Below, in pieces: positions 12,136-23,572 of a stretch of 64,000 bases of DNA. Made by a program: the position numbers and the translations under genes. The stretch lies in contig JAYXKI010000017.1 in NCBI GenBank assembly GCA_037892935.1, forward strand, positions 806,001-870,000, given 5' to 3'. Numbering within the stretch: the stretch's first letter is position 1; every line of letters starts with the position of its first letter. The stretch is from Phlebopus portentosus (taxonomy: Eukaryota > Basidiomycota > Agaricomycetes > Boletales > Boletinellaceae). Below the pieces are notes generated by a model. It did no database searches. It was not told the DNA's origin and worked only from the letters and a program-made list of their open reading frames with translations.

Positions 12136-12170
12136 GATAAGGTCGACAGACAAAGAAAGACTTTGGACAT

Positions 12171-12790
12171 TTCCGAGTAGTTTGTACAATCGCAAGGCCC
12201 CCCTGCGGTATTCAAAGCAATGCGTCGCTGCGCCATGTCAGCGACGGCCTCCGCTGTAGAATATCTCAGAAATAAGATTTTCGCAACGTCGGCTTCTGCG
12301 CAGATCCTGTGACGGCAAGATTTGCGGTGAATTCAACGATGTGTCGCGGTGGCCGATGGTCAAACTTGCGTCAACAAACCGACGCGCCGGTCCCGTGTTC
12401 TCGGCACGTGTACCCATGGAGTGCCGCCGCTACTTGATGTCCACCATGTATCACCAAATCTGTCCGGTCCCACAAATTCCAATTCAGAGCCATTGCTCTT
12501 CTCGTTTCCCCCTCGCTCAGTCACAAGTCGGCGTTCTTGGAAGAAGATCACTTCCACTTCTCTAATTTACTCCCGTGGTCAGACGATTCGCTAAGCGGTT
12601 TGCACGCATGCAATCTTCGATATTCTTTGAGGCTTAACGCATGCTGCGCAGCAATGTCCATCTTCGGCTCCTTCTCTTGTGTTCTCCTATAGGCTCCTCT
12701 GTGCTTCGGCCGGCTCTCTGAAGGCTGCGCCTTCGTTCCAAATACGAACTATTATTGTATTATTCTTAGACCACGGCTCAGAACACCGTC
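12171..12790. other. Tannase A upstream region
   Basis: Noncoding sequence matching inverted 45560-46237 (for example TCAACAAACCGACGCG). No gene seen. Confidence 0.5.
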
Positions 12791-13330
12791 CGGATTCATG
12801 ATATTGTTTCTAGTACACACTTTTTTGCGGTGCCACATGGTATGCATCTAAACCATGGCTCCCATGCTATTCGGACGGCCTATCTAATAAGTATCGGTGC
12901 CCGTAGTCCTTCTTCTGGCGACTCAATGCGTCCCAGGGCGTATTTGGCAAAATATGCGCAAGACATGGCCGCCAATGTGTTCTTCTTTTCTCATCTGTAG
13001 TTGTCTGGAGTAGTCCACTCCAGATAAACCAGCAATTGCAAGACATGAAACCACTGGCCGTCACGTCTTGTGAACAAATTTGCCAGGTATGACCGGAACG
13101 CAGTGATTGTTTGCGGACGTCCCACAAGTGAATGGGCCGTTATATTCAGACTTGAAAGTACGGTATCTCCTCGTAGTCCATTTCATCGATCTGGTTTCTT
13201 CAAAGAAGAGACGCCGGGACCCATTTTCTGTCTAAGTAGTTGCCCGCCGTCTAGACATTACGGCTGTCGCAATAGTTTCCATCACGGCAATGAGGAGATG
13301 AGTATCTCCGTGTACGACGATCTTCTTCGT
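12790..13330 (-). pseudogene. Hypothetical protein, arm A copy
   Basis: Counterpart of 44970-45539. Words MWDVRKQSLRSGHTWQIC and a C-terminal region are shared. Relative to arm B one G is missing near 13076 (frame change), 21 nt (seven codons) are missing at the LLDPKYIKL segment, flanked by GCTG microhomology, and the EKKMNTLAAM region is shifted. I do not recognise the family. Confidence 0.55.
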
Positions 13331-13839
13331 TTCCACTGCATAGATAAATCAGGATCGATCATTATCGGTCTAGCCGTGCTCGGATACTCGGATGAAGTCC
13401 TTTGCTTTCCATCCAGCAGACCCTATATGCGTAACGGTTCCAAGATATGTGCTAGAACATCGTAAGGAGGGGTATGAACCAATGGAAGGGTACAGATGAA
13501 ACATAGCCGGCCGTGTCCCAAACAGCATAGTCGTCAATATCCATGCGATTTCGAAGGCAACTCACAGGATCCAGCATGCAAGCAGTGAATCCAATGTTAT
13601 TACCATACAGTATACGGAGGCATTGGCCGTGCATTCTGAGCGAGAATCCCGTCAGACAAACAAATCTCCAGCACTCATCAGCCTCATAAATCTTTTTGCT
13701 GGCTAATTGGGCTTTCCTTGATCTGCTTTACAGATTCTAGCACAGTCTGAGCGGGGCATACTCTCTGCCGCTGTGCTCTCATCTTTAGATCTCCGTGCAT
13801 GTTAACGCTATTGGAAGGTCTATGGATGGTTTGCGTCTT

Positions 13840-14160
13840 TGCCAGTGGCATTTTTTAAGGGTTCTCTCGTGTCTGTTTCTATCTTCTCTCACTCAAGCCG
13901 TAATAACTCGTTGACCCGTCCTGCACGGGGATTGCTCAGAAGGTGAGGCATTGTCAACCTATCCATCATGAAAGAAAGCAAAACGGGCCTCTCCCTCTTT
14001 TTTCTTTCGGCTACCATGATCTCCGTCTTCCCAATGGTTGAGGGCATCAACTTAGGTGGCACCACGGAGATAAGTTGCATATCGAGCTTAGGTATGCTGA
14101 GCCTGATATCTTTCAAAGGTTCTCTCGCGTCTGTCTCTATCTTCTCTTACTCAAGCATTC
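13840..14160 (+). repeat. TPR-CHAT upstream repeat, copy 2 (orphan), with a 50-bp direct repeat
   Basis: 13905-14108 matches the segments upstream of the TPR-CHAT genes at 4495 and 44080, but no TPR sequence follows here. A GGTTCTCTCGYGTCTGTYTC-type stretch (about 13858-13905) is repeated directly after it at 14118-14160. Confidence 0.6.
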
Positions 14161-14179
14161 TTCTCAGCTTCTGATTGCT

Positions 14180-15438
14180 CGTAAGTCATTATTGCCTTGA
14201 GAAATTCAGTTTAACGCCTCGCAGATATGCAATGCCTGCCCCCTCTGACTCCATCAACTCCGAGGGCAAAGCTTCAGGTTTAGACTATCGCAGATCCACA
14301 AGATCAATGCTATACGACTTCTACTACTGCTGGTAGACACTTCTTCAATACTCTAATAACGGTGTCTTCTCTTGTCTAGAGCTAGTCCATTCTTGTTCTT
14401 TCCGGTAGCTTCTTAAAATCTGCTCGCAATTTGCTGAGAATACACAATTGTGTGAGTGTTATATTGCGTGCTTGTCTCCTCGCTGTCAGGTTATGAGCCT
14501 TCTTCCGAAACGAACTTCTCTAGTTGTAGTATCTCTAGACCAACACACTTCAATACAATAGTCCAGACGGGTTCGTAATTGCTGATAGATATTTTACGTG
14601 TCCTAAGGACTCATGAGTTAATTAAAGAACACTCTCCAACGTGATTTCTACGAGAACGAATGGGATGGAGGTACGTCATGATTGGGCATTCTTTCGAATC
14701 AAGGAAGCGACATTCCTCTACCACGTACAGCTACCCTATTGCACTGGTTCAGTTCATCCTGGAGATTTTTCTTTTATCAAACTTCTGGAGTCACATTTCT
14801 ACGATAATATAATATATACTACGGTGTGATTACCGTGATACACGTAGATCCTGATGAATCTTATCTCGAATTTCAAATGAAACAAAATAAGTTATCGCAG
14901 ATAAAGAATTCAATGAACAGCCTGTCAGCAGCCAAGACTCCAGCCCAGCTTTAGCGGCGATAATGATAAAGTTTCGGCTTTGAATTCTTATATGCTCACG
15001 TGATGAAGATAAGCACGTGTTCAAGACAGAAGAAAAGAAATTTTCCAATGAGACTTCAACTTTCGCACTGGTTTTTGTGTGTTTTCCGTTGTTTGAGTGA
15101 TGTTGGGCTCGCGACGTGCTACTCAATGAACAAAGAGGCCCGACGCGTTTAAGCTTCCCTGCCGGTCTTACAACCCAAGACTTTCGGTAGCAAAATACTG
15201 AATGCGTACATTATCCTGCGGAGCGGGTGATATCAAACGCCACCGCCTTATCGCCCCGTAGCTTGTAGGCTATCGGGTGGAGGAAGATAAGGATATCAAA
15301 GCCAGGGCGCCGACTAAACAGGACTTAAGATGGGCGGCTGCTTCTTCAACATCGAGCGCGTTCTTCTTCCTTTCTTCTTGACCATCAAGTCGCGCAAATT
15401 GAGTTGAAGAAAGAGGAAGCTCGGACATATCGCCCGCA
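14180..15438. other. Intergenic, urea transporter upstream region
   Basis: No gene supported. The right half contains GATA-type sites listed separately. Confidence 0.5.
14860..15291 (+). promoter_or_regulatory. GATA-factor sites upstream of the urea transporter
   Basis: GATAAG hexamers in either orientation occur at 14860-14865 (-), 15008-15013 (+), 15247-15252 (-) and 15286-15291 (+), all within 580 nt of the start codon at 15439; a GATAAA is also present. GATA factors of the AreA/Nit2 type activate urea uptake genes under nitrogen limitation in other fungi, so nitrogen control is a reasonable inference. Hexamers occur by chance, so function is not shown. Confidence 0.4.
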
Positions 15439-18400
15439 ATGTCAGATGTATCGACTGTACTTCCTCAAGGAGCCGGATATGGAGTCGGTGAGTGCTTCTT
15501 TCTATGGACGTCAACCCGCATTAATGAGGACTCCCAGTTGTTGGTAGGCAAAGCTATTGAGAAATTTCGTTAGATCTGCTCTCAAACGTCCGAAAGGAAT
15601 CGGACTATTCTTCAGCGCTCTCATGATCGGCCTCACCGCTGTTCAGGCCCGGTATACTCCTTTCAAGCCGTCAAACAATGAGGAGTTCAGTAGTGCTTCA
15701 CGCAGCGTGAAGCCCGGACTGATCGCGTCCGGTATAGTATCGGCATGGACGTGGGCGGCAACGCTAGTAAGTGCCATTTCACCATATGTGTTCTAAACAA
15801 CGTCCCGTCGGGAAGCGTAAGAATGCGCGAATGTCCGAGAGGTTGTAGTCAGTTCTTGGTCTGACTGATGCACGAAGATTTCGATTTTGAGCCAACTGTA
15901 CGAGTCTTAAGGCACTGATTAATGGCATTTTGTATAGCTACAATCTAGCGCAGTTGCTTACAAATACGGTATTTCCGGACCGTGGTGGTATGGTGCGGGA
16001 GCGACCATCCAGGTTTTGCTTTTCGCGCAAGTACGTTATATTATTCATTCGGTTCAATCCGCAATCTTTCTGATAAACTTGTTTGGCTTTTCTCCAATCC
16101 GAATTAATGCTTCCATTTGGTTAGCTTGCGGCAAAGATGAAATTGAATGCGCCAAATGCACATACTTGGCTGGAGATCGTTGGTGCGCGATGGGGGACTG
16201 TGGCACATGCGGTTTTCATGTTCTTCGGTAAAAACTGGCTTAAACGTTTCTCCAAAGATTGATTAGACAGAATTTCATTAGGGCTCGCAACCAACATCAT
16301 CGTGTCATCCATGCTTATTCTCGGAGGGTCTGCTACCGTTACAGATCTGACTGGAATGCACACCATCGCGGTACGTTACTCGCAGTCGCGGAGTCAGCAT
16401 AGACTCCGTTTCTTACTTGCTGTTATGAATTTTAGGCATGTTTCCTCATTCCTCTCGGAGTCGCGATTTATGTTATTGCCGGAGGCATGCGAGCAACTTT
16501 GCTATGCGATTAGTATGATTCGCTTACTCTCTGTCTTGAATGCTCGCTCAACGGGCCAACAGTACACATACAACAGTTTTGTTCGGGATTATCTTAACGT
16601 TTGTATTTACTGTCTACGCGACGTCGTCGAAGATCGGCTCAATCGAAAACATGCATACCCTTCTGACGGCCGCATCCGAACGAGCGCCTGTTTCAGGCAA
16701 CGCGGGAGGCTCGTATCTGACTATGCGATCAAAGAACGGACTGATTTTCGGTGTCATCAACATCGTTGGTAACTTTGCGACGGTGTTCAATGATCAAGCG
16801 TATTGGCAGCGGGCGATTGCGAGCCGTCCTGCAACTTGTGTCAAGGCGTACTTGCTCGGTGGCCTTGCCTGGTAAGTGTTAATTCAGACAGACTCGAATA
16901 GGAATCTTGAAACGATCAATACAGGTTCGCGATTCCGTTCATGTTTGCGACAACAATGGGTCTCGCGGCTGTTGCCCTGCAGGGTGATCCGGATATGCGC
17001 GTTCTTAGTGCTGCTGACATATCCGCTGGCTTGCCCGCGCCCTCCGCGGCGGCTGCACTTCTCGGCAAGTCTGGTGCGGCTGCGATACTAGTGCTCCTCT
17101 TCTTGGCTGTCACGAGTGCAACGTCCGCCGAGCTCATCGCTGTCTCCGCCATTCTAACTTACGATGTATATAAGGTAAGTCCATATCGCGCGCACATGCA
17201 ATTGTTGGTTGGAAACCGGGATATTGGTCTAACGATGATATATTACTGCAATTGCGTCTCTTTACATTCTAAACTGGTGCGAACGCGCGAAACAGAAATA
17301 CGTCAATCCGCATGCGACAGAGGCTCAGATTTCCCTCGTTTCTCATTGGATGGTGCGTCTTGATGAAATCAGCTTTACCTTCCGCAGTAAAATACGAATA
17401 GGATTCTTATTCCAGGTCGCGTTGTATGCGCTTGTCATGGGTCTTGCCGGGCTTATCTTCTATTATATTGGTGTGTCTATGGGATGGCTATATGTACGTC
17501 GCGGGTTCATCGTTGAAATAAGTTGCATGATGCGCCGCTGTCGGACTTACTAAGATAATATTTATCCCCAGACGTTCATGGGTGTCATCCTAGGGTCGGC
17601 GGTATTTCCTGGAGCACTATGTGTCACCTGGAGCAAGGCGAACAAGATCGGATGCACTGTAGGCGCTGTCGCAGGCTTTTGTGCGGGAATTATCGCATGG
17701 CTCGTAACGACTGCAACTCTGAATGATGGTGTAATTACCGTAGCGGTGAGCTTGGAAGCGCCTGAATTATTGATAACATGCTTACGTCATTCGAACAATA
17801 TGAATCAGACAAGCGGTGGCGATTACGAAATGTTAGCAGGGAATCTTGCTTCTATCGGTGTCGGAGGCATCCTAGCCGTTATCTCCTCTCTGCTTGTACG
17901 TTCCTCACCATATCACTGATTATACTTATTGCAATATATTTGTTAACGGTCCGAACAGTTCCCAGACAGCTTTGATTTTGATGTTACACGTGCGATTAAT
18001 TCCGCTCCTTTACAGCACATCCACGAGCAGGACAAAGAACCCGATGCAGGGGAACAAAACAGCGACAAAGAAGGGTACAGCGACGAAAAATCGCAGATAC
18101 CATCTCCAGTCGAAGTACAGAGCATCTTTGAACGCGAACAGGTTACCGGCCTGACGGACATAAGCGAGCTCGAAAGAGCAGGTCTCAAATCTGCTTTTCG
18201 GTTCGCAGCATGGGCATCTCTTACCCTGGTGCGTCTTGCTTCCCCAAACGCATTTCAAGTCAACCGTCTAATGTCTCGTACATCTTCAACGGAATTTGCA
18301 AAATAAATTTTTATGCAGCTCGTGGTAATGATCATCCTCATTCCTCTACCGCTTTTCTTCGCGCAGACGATATATGGCGTGCGTGGGCTGGAAGCCTGGG

Positions 18401-18793
18401 TCATCATCGGAATCATTTGGACGTTCTGGTCAGCCTTCACTGTCGTGATCTATCCGCTGTATGAGAGCCGCGAGGCACTCCTCATGGTCTCGAAAGGCAT
18501 TATCAAGGTTCGTATTCCATCTACACGTGACCGTTTTCACGTCAGCTGAGTCCCACTTCCGCTTTTCAACGCGCATCTTCTGTGGATTGCTTGACCGTCT
18601 TGACGTGTTGCATGTGGACTCAACGCATATTTGAATCCACGTTCCGCTTCTTATGGTCCTCGTGTGGTTTCACTACTATTCTCAACCGATCCCTGTATGA
18701 TCGTGCATCCCGCAGGATGTCTTCGGAGGACAGGGCAAATACGTGTCGCCTTCCGCGAAGGGTATAGACGGTGGGTCCAGTGCACCGCCATAG
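15439..18793 (+). CDS. DUR3: Urea active transporter, DUR3 type
   Basis: Plasma-membrane sodium/proton-coupled urea (and possibly polyamine) uptake permease of the solute:sodium symporter family. Fifteen exons join in frame without stops. Start [16 protein letters not shown] (donor at 15488), then [139 protein letters not shown], all strongly conserved in fungal DUR3. A hydrophilic loop ([20 protein letters not shown]) precedes the last helices; the end is [17 protein letters not shown]. About 14 hydrophobic segments are seen. Several introns (for example within DY/THT and W/FAIPF) split codons. GATA sites upstream suggest nitrogen regulation. Confidence 0.93.
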
Positions 18794-20364
18794 GAGTCCG
18801 AGAATCCCTCGGGATGAAGGATAATGTGTACCTTCAGGCGCTCTATTACGCGTTTTCGTGAGCTTGGCGAACTTTCATGCATTGATGGGAAGCAATAGTA
18901 TGGAAGTAGAACGGAGATAGTAGATATATGATGCAGACGATCTGTCTGGATTTGACATGTTTCACCAATTTTTTATAGTTAGAACTAGCTGCCGAATGTC
19001 TTGTCACCCTATCTTGCTAATCGCACTTGGAATAACAAAAATACATGTCATCCAATTTTGACGAATGTTTATTGCAAGGACAACGGTAACTTTTTTGAGC
19101 AGTCGTTCGCATGCCGGTCTTCGAGAACCGGAAGTCAAGTCTGTATGTGATCTGGCGCCGCTTGCTTGAGGCTTGAAGAGGGGTTTGAGTGTAGATCGTG
19201 TAGATCACTAGCCGTCTTTAGTAATCGAGAGATCGTCGCTTAGACGTTGCTGGCGTCGTCAACCCTGTCCGTTCTTCGTCTCGACAAGAACACGACCATC
19301 CATACAGAGGCCGAATTCCATCCTGGTCGCATTTGATTCAGGATTCGTTTCGAGATCATGCTGAATCTCGAGTTCACTATTTTTGCATCCGGGAATCGCG
19401 ATTCGTGAGGAAAACATCTTGCAGTAGTTGCTGTTTTGCATCTATCTCCGGGTGTCTCCTCCCCGGAAGGAACAAACTTCTTTTGGCCCTGCAGGCGTGG
19501 ATAATTCTATTGTTATTGGGCTGTTGAGTAATTCGCCATTTTGACCGCACAATTCTTTTGACTGAATATCCATCATTCAAGATTTGATTTCAGATTTCGT
19601 CCGGGTACGAACGAAACGAATGACAGTTGCTCCCTTACGGTCTCAACGAGCCTGTTCGGTCATGGTTTTACCTATCAGTATCCGTATCGTGGCATGCGAG
19701 CGCGTCAGGCCAGCCTCCGATACAATCAGCATCAGCACGGGTCATTTAGCTGGAAAAAAGTCCTATATCTGGCCTACCGCGGAGAGACCGTCTTCGAAGA
19801 GAAGCCTGGCTTGACACGGCTGTGAAGCGCTGGCTCAAGTTCGGGACTAGCATCCAGAAGCGTTCTTCTGCCAGGGCTGTTCTCCATTATTCGACCGGGC
19901 TTCTACGACTGCGGCGTCGACATTGTTGGATTGGGTGGCCCTACCTTCGTGACCGAGTTATTACAAATACGAAATATTTCTTGGTACCTGGTCTCCTCGG
20001 GCTTAACGATAGAATCCCGTTGGAGCATTCAATTTTCCAGGGGAGGGTCGGACCACCTGGCCAAGAACGTTGACCGAACCAGAGAATGCAGAGCAAGAAA
20101 TGGTTCCGGTAACTCGCCGATTTGGTTTACCCATACAAGGTGCAGGAACGGAAACACGATCGCTGTGAATCTCCGCGAATCTCGATGATCCCGCCAGACG
20201 GATGCGTTTATGTTATTCATCGGGGCAAATTACGAGAGGCCGGCTGGAGACACACCGTTGGGGGCTTATCCCAATCTGAATTACGCGTCTCGTTAAATGA
20301 AACGTCCTGAAAAACTATATAAAGCGGGAGGAGTTACTTGGATTGAAGTGTTCGACTTTTCACC
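18794..20364. other. Intergenic with one unexplained exon-like stretch
   Basis: About 19593-19822 (+) reads as an exon after a good acceptor (GATTTGATTTCAG): FRPGTNETNDSC... GMRARQASLRYNQHQHGSFS, ending ETVFEEKPGLTRL then TGA. I could not connect it to other exons or recognise a family, so it may be a gene remnant. The rest shows nothing. Confidence 0.35.
20316..20325 (+). promoter_or_regulatory. TATA box of the P450 gene
   Basis: CTATATAAAG lies about 45 nt upstream of the start codon at 20365. Confidence 0.55.
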
Positions 20365-22785
20365 ATGTTATCCCTCGCTTTACAGACTGTCATCCTATGC
20401 GTACTCGCCATCCCAGCTGTCTTCCTGTGGAGGAGATATACCTCGAGTGTTCGACACCTGAATGGGCCTTCAAGCGTTTCGTTCTGGCGGGGTCAGTCAA
20501 GCGCATTCTTTGTTCGCTAATCTCTCGCTGATGACGCTCCAGGCAATCTCGGACAAATTTATGCTCGTGATGGATGGCGCTATCATCGCGAGCTCGTGGA
20601 GAAATACGGTGGAGCGATAAAGATTCACGGCCTTTTAGGAGTAATTATTCTTTTACGAGACTAGCGGGGTGATACAATCCACTAACATGATTCAATCTTT
20701 TATTGCTAGTGTCATCAAGTCTACGTCTGCGACCCGAAGGCGATGTACCATGTGTTGGTAAAGGACGCGTCGATATATGAGGAGACGACATGGTATACCG
20801 AGTATATTCTTCGTTATACGTTCGTTTCCGAGGACTTACATAGTGTCACAACAGCGGAAACATGTTAGTCTTTGGCCCAGGCCTTCTATCAACGATAGGT
20901 AAACTCCTGATCCGTCCAGTGTTACAAGAGAGATCAGTAACACCACATGATTGCAGGAGACCATCATCGGAAGCAGCGCAGAATGCTCAACCCCGTCTTC
21001 TCGATCAAGAACATCCGGAACCTAACCCCGTTATTTTACTCGGTCGTACAAAAGGTCGGCGCTTCTTATATTACGTTGCCAAAGCGGATTCTAATGTTGC
21101 CGTTCATATCAGTTAAGGGACGCGATATTGATCCAAACAAAAGGGGGTCCGCAAGAGCTCGACATGCTTATGTGGATGTCCCGCGCTGCACTTGAGATCA
21201 TTGGAACTGGTGGACTCGGCACGTCAATTGACCCACTTGTACCTGATCCAATGGCGATCACCGAGTACGGGAAGTCCATCAAGAACCTAATGTAAGCCGA
21301 TCAGAGCTCAATACTACCAACCTCACTCATATGAAACGATTTCTTTGTTGATTTGATCCTGCATAGTCCATGTGCCTTTCGGCTTAGCATGTTCCGGATG
21401 TTTGTTCCGATTTTCAAAAAAATGGGACCGCCGGCCTTCCGACGATTGCTCCTCGAGCTTACACCATCACCGGATCTACAGAAGGTCAAGCAGACTGTTG
21501 ACGTCATGACCGAGACGTCGAACAGGATCTATCGGCAGAAACTTGAAGCGTTGAGGATGGGAGACGAGACGGTGCTCAAACAACTTGGAGAAGGAAAGGA
21601 CGTCATGAGCATCCTGCGTGAGCCGCTCTAATTACCTGCACGTATTGCCTCATTTGCTGATGAAAAACTTATAGTGAAGGCAAATGTATCCGCGGCAGAT
21701 GGCGACCGCCTTCCAGAGGAGGAGCTAATTGCTCAAATGAGGTGGGTGGATTATGATCTCTTCCGAAATCTATTCGACCGCGCTGACTATGCTGCTCGAA
21801 GTACCTTCATGTTCGCCGGACATGACACGACTTCCAGTGCCCTGTCGCGGGCTTTACACTGTCTGGCAATGAATACGACCGAGCAAGAGAAGCTCCGCCG
21901 AGAAGTCGTTGCTTCGGGCATTGTAGATCGGGATGAGGTCTCTTATGATGACCTGATGGCTCTTCCATACCTCGATGCCGTGTGTCGTGAGACTTTACGA
22001 GTGTATGTCCGCTCCCTTCCATTCCATTCGTGACGAACGTTGATCATACCTCGCGTCGGAACAGACACCCGCCGATCAATTTCATGGCTAGAACGTGAGT
22101 GCTTCTGCACTCCATGTCTATCTTGTTCATTAACGTCTGTGGATATGAAATACACCAGGGCACGGAAGGACGTCATACTTCCTCTCGGCGTGCCTTGCAA
22201 GTCCGAGGACGAGCAATCTGAAATGGACCACCTCTGCATCCGCAAGGGTCAGAATCTTATTGTGGCCTTTGGAGCTACAAATCGACTGAAGTCCGTGTGG
22301 GGCGCGGACGCAGAGGAGTGGAAACCTGAACGTTGGATTTCTTCGCTTCCAAAGACCGTTGCGGATGCACATATTGCCGGTGTATACTCTTCTTTGTACG
22401 TTTCTTTGACAGCGGCGGTTATTGTCTTGTTCTAACTATGATGATTAGGATGACCTTTAGTGCTGGACCAAGATCGTGCATGTGCGCCGAAAGGTTTCCG
22501 CCTCTGAACTTTGATTAGATGCTGACCAAAAGCTATTCTTCCTAGTGGCTTCAAGTATGCTGAGCTTGAAATGAGTTCGTGCTTCTTACTTCTATTCTAT
22601 AATTTATGCTAATGTCATTTGCTTCGGTTGCAGAGATGATTCTAGCAGTGCTAGTCAAGCACTTCAGGTTCGAGCTTCCCACAGACAAGACAGTTGTATG
22701 GAACCTCGGAGGAATTCAAACTCCCGCAGTCAAAGGAGCAGAGACGCAGACGCCGCAATTGCCGCTCTGGGTTTCGAGGATCTGA
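20365..22785 (+). CDS. Cytochrome P450 monooxygenase
   Basis: ER-bound heme-thiolate monooxygenase, needing a P450 reductase; substrate unknown. About 14 exons join cleanly. N-terminal membrane anchor MLSLALQTVILCVLAIPAVF, then the proline/glycine hinge (HLNGPSSVSFW). C-helix motif DHHRKQRRMLNPVFS, I-helix AGHDTTSS, K-helix ExxR in CRETLR, PERW (KPERWISS). The heme-binding loop is split by an intron after FSAGPRSC(I): TGC AT | T GGC gives FSAGPRSCIGFKYAELEM. Reading through this intron gives a false stop. The end is WVSRI. The sequence resembles the large Agaricomycete P450 families (CYP5144-like), but I cannot assign one. All key residues are present, so it is likely functional. Confidence 0.9.
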
Positions 22786-23572
22786 CGCGGTCGACGAAGA
22801 AAATGCAGAACGCCGGCCGCTCGGAAGCTTCCATACAGCTCGTATTGTTATTTTCGACAACCGTATCTTTAAGACAAGTCTCGCGCGACCTTTTCGTCAC
22901 CTCAAATTACGCTTCGACCACTTTCGCCTTCAATTGAAATGTATTTCTAGCTCAACAGAATTCAACTTTTCCGACTTCGCATATGCTATATACTAATATC
23001 TCTTTCTTGTACATAATACTCCGTAGTTAACTATGAATAAACGCTTGAGAACCACCTTCGGCAAAGGCAAGACTTCGCGAATCGACAGAATTCGTCCGGG
23101 ACTCAGAAGAAGTGGCAAAATTATAACATTACTGGTCTCCCACCAAGACAAGCTCTCTCGCCACAAAACTTCTAGCTGCATGTCGGATTTAAGTTCTAAA
23201 CCGAATTGCTAAAGCTTGAACTTCTTCCCCGGGAAGGTGTAGGCGTCTTATTAAGCAGCGAGAAATTAGAACTCCGATCGAAATGTTCATCACGTGTCTC
23301 ATAGCGCGTCGCGCTACGGTTCGTCACGAATATCACTACAATCAGGTGAGGAAGGTCTGTCTCCTTGCACTCGATCGAGTCTCGTGAAGCTGATGCTTGT
23401 GAATGGGACATCCCGGAAATACTTTCTTCTTGAATTGTCTGTGAAAGGGTGAAAACAGACTCCGGTGAATAGTTCTTGGGCTCGAAACGGAATGTAGCTA
23501 ACACGACTTTCAAGCGCCAAATTCTAAGATCGATTATCGTGAAACGTGCAAATTTTCGTTGGTTAGAAACAC
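22786..23572. other. Intergenic
   Basis: 3' UTR of the P450 and upstream region of the UBR7-like gene; nothing else recognised. Confidence 0.5.

Larger units (their letters stand above)
9981..12170 (-). pseudogene. Tannase/feruloyl esterase family, copy A, inactivated
   Basis: Equivalent to the intact tannase at 46238-48029. The ancestral start ATGTCCAAAGTC lies at 12170. The signal-peptide exon is split by a 411-bp MITE (11725-12135). Further lesions: a frame change after the ATVST-like segment near 11565; a 12-14 nt deletion just before the nucleophile elbow near 11165; the elbow itself is GCSTEGRQG instead of GCSTGGRQG; a frame change after GGKLISYH near 10440. Late exons still read well (DDFYRLFLIPGIGHCGGGTG, THCRYPQRSAWDGSEYTC) to the stop at 9981-9983. 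Confidence 0.85.
9549..14108 (+). repeat. Inverted duplication, arm A
   Basis: Aligns in reverse orientation with 44200-48515. It contains, left to right: copied profilin intron 1/exon 1/promoter, tannase (-), tannase upstream region with a MITE, the hypothetical gene remnant, and the TPR-CHAT upstream repeat. The left edge falls exactly where the copy-2 TPR sequence stops. Divergence is visible throughout (substitutions, small deletions), so the event is not recent. Confidence 0.8.

Noticed and set aside
13968..14174. Small protein MKESKTGLSLFFLSAT... (possible secreted peptide)
   Set aside because: The equivalent segments at 4240 and 44330 do not keep the reading frame, so it is repeat DNA, not a conserved peptide.
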